Assembly (NCBI GenBank): GCA_014801075.1
Contig: JAAVEW010000008.1
Coordinates: 51,421 to 115,420 of the forward strand
DNA length: 64,000 nucleotides
DNA from: Barnesiella sp.
Lineage (GTDB): Bacteria > Bacteroidota > Bacteroidia > Bacteroidales > Muribaculaceae
Reading direction: 5' to 3'
The notes below the pieces were generated by a model. The model was not told the DNA's origin. It ran no database searches and worked only from the letters and a program-made list of their open reading frames with translations. This document shows, piece by piece, positions 60,675-64,000 of the stretch (position 1 is its first letter; each line of letters opens with the position of its first letter). A program made the position numbers and the translations under genes.

Positions 60675-62888
60675 TTAGGATTGTTCGAGGGTGATTTTGA
60701 TTTCGGGGTAGGAGATGTTGGAGGGGACAACTTCGCGGATGTCTTTGAGGGTGTAGGCGGTGGTGAAGCCGGCGGCGGCTTTGCGGATTATTATCTGATG
60801 GTCTTTGGGAACGAGTTCGTCGATGTCGATGAGGCCCTGACCTACAAGGCGACCGAGGTGGCCGTAGATGGTCCAGGGTTTCAGGTTGCGCTGCTCGGCA
60901 ATCTGTTCGGGCGACATGCCGCTCTTGTAGAGGCGCAGTGTCTCTTTGACGGTGTCGACTTTGGGCTTCTTCTCTTCGGCCTTTTTCTCGGTTTTGGTGG
61001 TGGATTTTATGCGTATTTCCTTTTTCTTTTTGCCTGTGGGGCGGATGTCAATGTCGTCGAGGAGCGCTTTGGCCTTGATTGACAGGTAGGCCGAGGTGGA
61101 AAATGGCGTGGATGACAGTCCGCGGAAGAGGGCATATTTCAACGTTACGCTTTGGCGCAGTGCCGAGAGAGCGTTGTTGTAGAGTTCGGCCACGCGCTTG
61201 TTCTCGATGTTGATTACGGAGTCGATGGTGAGGAGTGATTCGAAAATATCATGTACGGTCTTGTCGAAGTAGCGGCAGGAGTCGGTGATACGTTTTTCGA
61301 GGGGCGAGTCGGCGATGTCGTAGCCGGCCTGCTGCATGGCGGCGTAGTATTGCGGACGGAATCGGGCGGCAATGTCGGTAAGTTTTTCCTGCAACGGACG
61401 GCGCACGGCCTTGACGCGAATCAGGAACTTGGGGTAGCGCGAGGAGAGATGCTCGTCAACCACGCGCAGGAACCATTGATAGTCACGGTCAACGTCGGCA
61501 AAAGAGTAGAGTTCGTCGAGGAGCGAGAGGGTGTAGCTTTGTCGCAACGAGGGAAGGAGAGCTATGTTGCTCTCCATGCGGCCCTTCTCCGAGTCGATGT
61601 AAGAGTTGACGGCAGGGTCGGTGATGAGAGCCTGCGGGGCTATGGGGGCGGTCAGTATGATGCCTTCGAGCGAGCGGCAGCGGCTCAGGGCCACGTAGGT
61701 CTGGCCGTGGGCAAAGGAGGAGTTGATGTCGAGGGTAACTTTGTCGAAGGTGAGGCCCTGGCTCTTGTGGACGGTGATGGCCCAGGCGGTGCGCAGCGGG
61801 TATTGGGTGAACGAGCCGGCGATTTCCTCCTTGATTTCCTTGCTGTCGGGGTCGAGCGTGTAGCGGTTGTTTTCCCAGGTGACGGGGGTGACGGTTACGG
61901 GTTCGTCGGAGTCGGAACATGACACTTCGATCGATTCGCCCGAGATGCGGGTGATAACGCCGATTTTGCCGTTGTAATAGGCATGGGCGGCAGTGGGGTC
62001 ATTTTTCACGAACATGACCTGCGCCCCGGCTTTGAGCACGAGTTGCGCTTCGGCGGGATAGTTCTGCTCGGGGAAGTCGCCCGTGACGCGGCAGTTGAAG
62101 GTGAAAGGTTGCGAGGGTAGGCGGTCGAGGCATGACTGATTGTAGGCGTTGGCCGAATTGTTGTGGGTGGTGAGTCGGATGCGGTCGCGCTCGGCGGCAT
62201 TGGTTTCGGGGAGGTAGCGCGCGTTGAGGCGGTCGACATCGTTGCGGGTGAGCGCTCCGGCACGCACCTTGGCGAGGATGTCGATGAAAGCGTCGTCCTG
62301 CTGGCGGTAGATTTTCGACAGTTCCACGGTGACGTAGGGGAGTTGTCGCAGGGCGTGGCTTGAGAAGAAATAGGGGGTGTCGTAGTGCTGCGCGAGCATG
62401 GCCCACTCGTCATTTTTGGTGACGGGGGAGAGCTGCATCAGGTCGCCGATGAGTAGCAGCTGCACGCCGCCGAAGGGGCGGAGCGGGTCGCGGTGACGGC
62501 GCAGCGTGTCGTCGATGCGGTCGAGCAGGTCGGCGCGCACCATTGATATTTCGTCGATGACAAGCAGGTCGAGGGTACGGATAAGATTCTTCTTCTGCCG
62601 GGCCATGCGGAAGCGGTTGTTGCCTTCGCTGACCGTAGCTCCGGGGACGAACGGGCCGGGTGAGAACTGGAAGAAAGAGTGGATAGTCTGGCCTCCGGCA
62701 TTGATGGCTGCCACGCCGGTGGGGGCGAGGACGACCATGCGTTTGGGCAGAGCCGTGCGCAGGTGACGCAGGAAGGTAGTCTTGCCGGTGCCCGCTTTCC
62801 CGGTAAGGAACAGCGAAGTGCCGGTGTTGGCCACGAACTGCCACGCAATATTCATCTCGCGGTTGGTTTCCTCAATCTGTGGTGTCAT
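60675..62888 (-). CDS. Pif1-like DNA helicase with C-terminal helix-turn-helix domain
   Basis: 737 residues. Superfamily 1B motifs: LFLTGKAGTGKTTFLRHLRT (I), VLAPTGVAAINAGGQTIHSF (Ia), DLLVIDEISMVRADLLDRID (II), LLLIGDLMQLSPV (III), LRTAWAITVHKSQGLTFDKV (V) and QTYVALSRCRSLEGI (VI). After a basic linker (TGKKKKEIRIKSTTKTEKKA) the C-terminus has an HTH of the HTH_40 type (LRLYKSGMSPEQIAEQRNLK then PWTIYGHLGRLV). It likely unwinds forked, R-loop or G-rich DNA. This arrangement is frequent in Bacteroidetes. Confidence 0.92.
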   Translation of the reverse strand: MTPQIEETNREMNIAWQFVANTGTSLFLTGKAGTGKTTFLRHLRTALPKRMVVLAPTGVAAINAGGQTIHSFFQFSPGPFVPGATVSEGNNRFRMARQKKNLIRTLDLLVIDEISMVRADLLDRIDDTLRRHRDPLRPFGGVQLLLIGDLMQLSPVTKNDEWAMLAQHYDTPYFFSSHALRQLPYVTVELSKIYRQQDDAFIDILAKVRAGALTRNDVDRLNARYLPETNAAERDRIRLTTHNNSANAYNQSCLDRLPSQPFTFNCRVTGDFPEQNYPAEAQLVLKAGAQVMFVKNDPTAAHAYYNGKIGVITRISGESIEVSCSDSDEPVTVTPVTWENNRYTLDPDSKEIKEEIAGSFTQYPLRTAWAITVHKSQGLTFDKVTLDINSSFAHGQTYVALSRCRSLEGIILTAPIAPQALITDPAVNSYIDSEKGRMESNIALLPSLRQSYTLSLLDELYSFADVDRDYQWFLRVVDEHLSSRYPKFLIRVKAVRRPLQEKLTDIAARFRPQYYAAMQQAGYDIADSPLEKRITDSCRYFDKTVHDIFESLLTIDSVINIENKRVAELYNNALSALRQSVTLKYALFRGLSSTPFSTSAYLSIKAKALLDDIDIRPTGKKKKEIRIKSTTKTEKKAEEKKPKVDTVKETLRLYKSGMSPEQIAEQRNLKPWTIYGHLGRLVGQGLIDIDELVPKDHQIIIRKAAAGFTTAYTLKDIREVVPSNISYPEIKITLEQS

Positions 62889-62909
62889 ATACAGGTAGTA
62901 TTCAGAATA

Positions 62910-63848
62910 TTATTGTTTGTTTAACCGGTTGAAATCAATCATGCGCAGGCGGAATGCCACCCGGTCGCGGCGCTTTATGGAATCGAGGATAAGTCCTGTA
63001 GCAAACAGCAGCATGGCGAAGATAAACATAAAGCATGAAAAGATAAGTGTCGGGAAACGTGGCACAAGGCCGGTCTCGAAATACTCGACGAATACCGGTA
63101 TTGCCATTATCACTGAAATCAGAGAGATTACGGCAGAGAGAATAGAGAAAAATTGCAATGGACGGAAGTCGCGGAAAAGCATGAAGATAGTGCGTAACAC
63201 CTTAAAGCCATCGCTAAAAGTGCTGAGTTTTGATACGCTGCCCTGAGGGCGGTCGCGATAGCCAACAGGATGCTCCGATATGTTGAATCCTTTGTCGAGG
63301 GCATGGATAGTCATTTCGGTCTCTATCTCAAATCCGGGACTCATTGCAGGGAAATTTTTGGCGAAGCGATAGCTCAGTGCGCGGCTTCCAGTCATAATGT
63401 CATTGACCGAAGAGTTGAAAATACGATTGATGAGCCAGCGCACGAGACGGTTGCCGGAATTATGGAACGGGCGGCGGTTTTCGGTGAAATAGCTGCTGCT
63501 GAGGCGGTCGCCTATAGCCATGTCAATATCATGGTGGAGAACATCGTCGACGAGTACCGCGGTGTCGGCGGCAGGATAGGTATCATCGCCGTCGGTGATG
63601 AGGTAGCAGTCGGCTTCGATGTCGGTGAGCATCGCTGCCACGACGTTGCCTTTGCCCTGACGGCTCGCGAAACGCACCTCGGCCCCGGCTGCACGCGCGA
63701 CAGCGGCAGTGTTGTCGGTCGAATTGTTGTCGTAGACATATATGATGGCCGTAGGATATTGGCGTCGGTAGTCCTCAATCACGCCGGTAATCGTGAGGCT
63801 TTCATTGTAGCAGGGTATCAGGATTGCAATTTTTTCTCTTGCTGCCAT
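62910..63848 (-). CDS. GT2 glycosyltransferase (polyprenyl-phosphate hexosyltransferase-like)
   Basis: 312 residues. The GT-A start IAILIPCYNESLTITGVIED, the NNSTDNTAAVARAAGAEV motif and ITDGDDTYPAADTAVLVDDV (DxD) are intact. SVNDIMTGSRALSYRFAKNF and SEHPVGYRDRPQGSVSKLS are typical of dolichol-phosphate mannosyltransferase-like enzymes. Two C-terminal membrane helices follow (FFSILSAVISLISVIMAIPV and LIFSCFMFIFAMLLFATGLI). It likely loads a sugar on undecaprenyl phosphate. The start overlaps the upstream membrane-protein gene by 47 bp. Confidence 0.9.
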   Translation of the reverse strand: MAAREKIAILIPCYNESLTITGVIEDYRRQYPTAIIYVYDNNSTDNTAAVARAAGAEVRFASRQGKGNVVAAMLTDIEADCYLITDGDDTYPAADTAVLVDDVLHHDIDMAIGDRLSSSYFTENRRPFHNSGNRLVRWLINRIFNSSVNDIMTGSRALSYRFAKNFPAMSPGFEIETEMTIHALDKGFNISEHPVGYRDRPQGSVSKLSTFSDGFKVLRTIFMLFRDFRPLQFFSILSAVISLISVIMAIPVFVEYFETGLVPRFPTLIFSCFMFIFAMLLFATGLILDSIKRRDRVAFRLRMIDFNRLNKQ

Positions 63849-64000
63849 GATTGACGAGATAATATGTTGTTATGCAATAATATGTGATAAGCAAAGTGCG
63901 CCATGTGAAGAAGAAGTGGACTATGGAGTGATTCTTTAATACGATAAACCATAGTATGGGGAGCGCGGCTATGAAGAGTAGCGCATCGAGCCTGTATTTC
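63802..64000 (-). CDS. C-terminal end of a multi-pass membrane protein (runs off the window)
   Basis: A frame open from the window edge to TGA at 63802-63804 gives 65 residues: a hydrophobic LDALLFIAALPILWFIVL, then the KNHSIVHFFFTWRTLL segment and a short polar tail. NHS.-H-F/W-FTWR-type endings are seen in large integral-membrane glycosyltransferase-like proteins encoded beside GT2 genes in Bacteroides. Only the end is visible. It overlaps the GT2 start by 47 bp. Confidence 0.6.
   Translation of the reverse strand, partial: KYRLDALLFIAALPILWFIVLKNHSIVHFFFTWRTLLITYYCITTYYLVNHGSKRKNCNPDTLLQ

Noticed and set aside
1..64000. tRNA or rRNA genes
   Set aside because: I looked through the intergenic gaps for tRNA arms and CCA ends and for rRNA-like sequence and saw none, although a tRNA-scan was not run.

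Overview
The window looks like a chromosomal segment of a Bacteroidales bacterium of fairly high GC content. A gut Muribaculaceae-type genome is my best guess, but the family is not proven. Evidence: several upstream regions carry the Bacteroidetes promoter pattern (TTTG, 19-21 bases, TAnnTTTG). The gene set is typical of the phylum: SprA, a GlsA/GlsB-like glycine-lipid pair, an Lnb/DUF4105 protein, the long form of IspG, a VKOR protein with a C39-like domain, and a Pif1-like helicase with a C-terminal HTH. No rRNA, tRNA, CRISPR array, insertion sequence or prophage was recognised.

Layout. 1-4.2 kb: a TonB receptor (cut by the window edge), a DUF362 protein, a decarboxylase-cupin fusion, a FrnE-like DsbA and a metallo-hydrolase. 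4.6-8.8 kb: VKOR plus thioredoxin (disulfide chemistry), ferritin, BrkB and RidA. 8.9-12.4 kb: split chromate transporter plus FolC, and a double META protein. 12.5-17.1 kb: two uncharacterised exported proteins and a LytTR regulator paired with an anchored phosphodiester-glycosidase-like protein. 17.3-18.1 kb: a GNAT toxin with a 59-residue antitoxin candidate. 18.3-26.9 kb: sprA, ruvA, bcp. 27-37.5 kb: antiporter, MgtC, coiled-coil membrane protein, secA, a catalytically degenerate alkaline-phosphatase-like protein and DUF4105. 37.8-42.3 kb: A1S_2505-like protein, AlkD-like protein, flippase, DUF2807 protein, dusB. 42.5-44.3 kb: an Avd-like four-helix-bundle gene among 9-bp tandem arrays, and a lipoprotein. 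44.3-50.6 kb: a probable rpoN-PAP2-purE-ispG-M16-NERD operon. 50.8-60.2 kb: two divergent surface-glycan and lipid units. 60.7-64 kb: helicase, GT2 and the end of a membrane protein.

The most system-like region is 50.8-60.2 kb. A likely eight-gene operon (O-acyltransferase, GNAT N-acyltransferase, Wzi-like protein, lipocalin-like protein, LegB-like dehydratase, ATP-grasp enzyme, NeuB-family synthase, small membrane protein) is divergent from an SDR and a protein resembling GT42/DUF115 enzymes. It looks like a nonulosonate-type pathway without the usual aminotransferase, hydrolysing epimerase or CMP-sugar synthetase.

A second theme is extragenic palindromes. Every convergent gene pair with room between the genes holds long near-perfect inverted repeats: three copies of one 26-base arm family and single copies of two others. 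A four-copy 23-bp tandem array and three 9-bp tandem arrays lie in other intergenic spaces.
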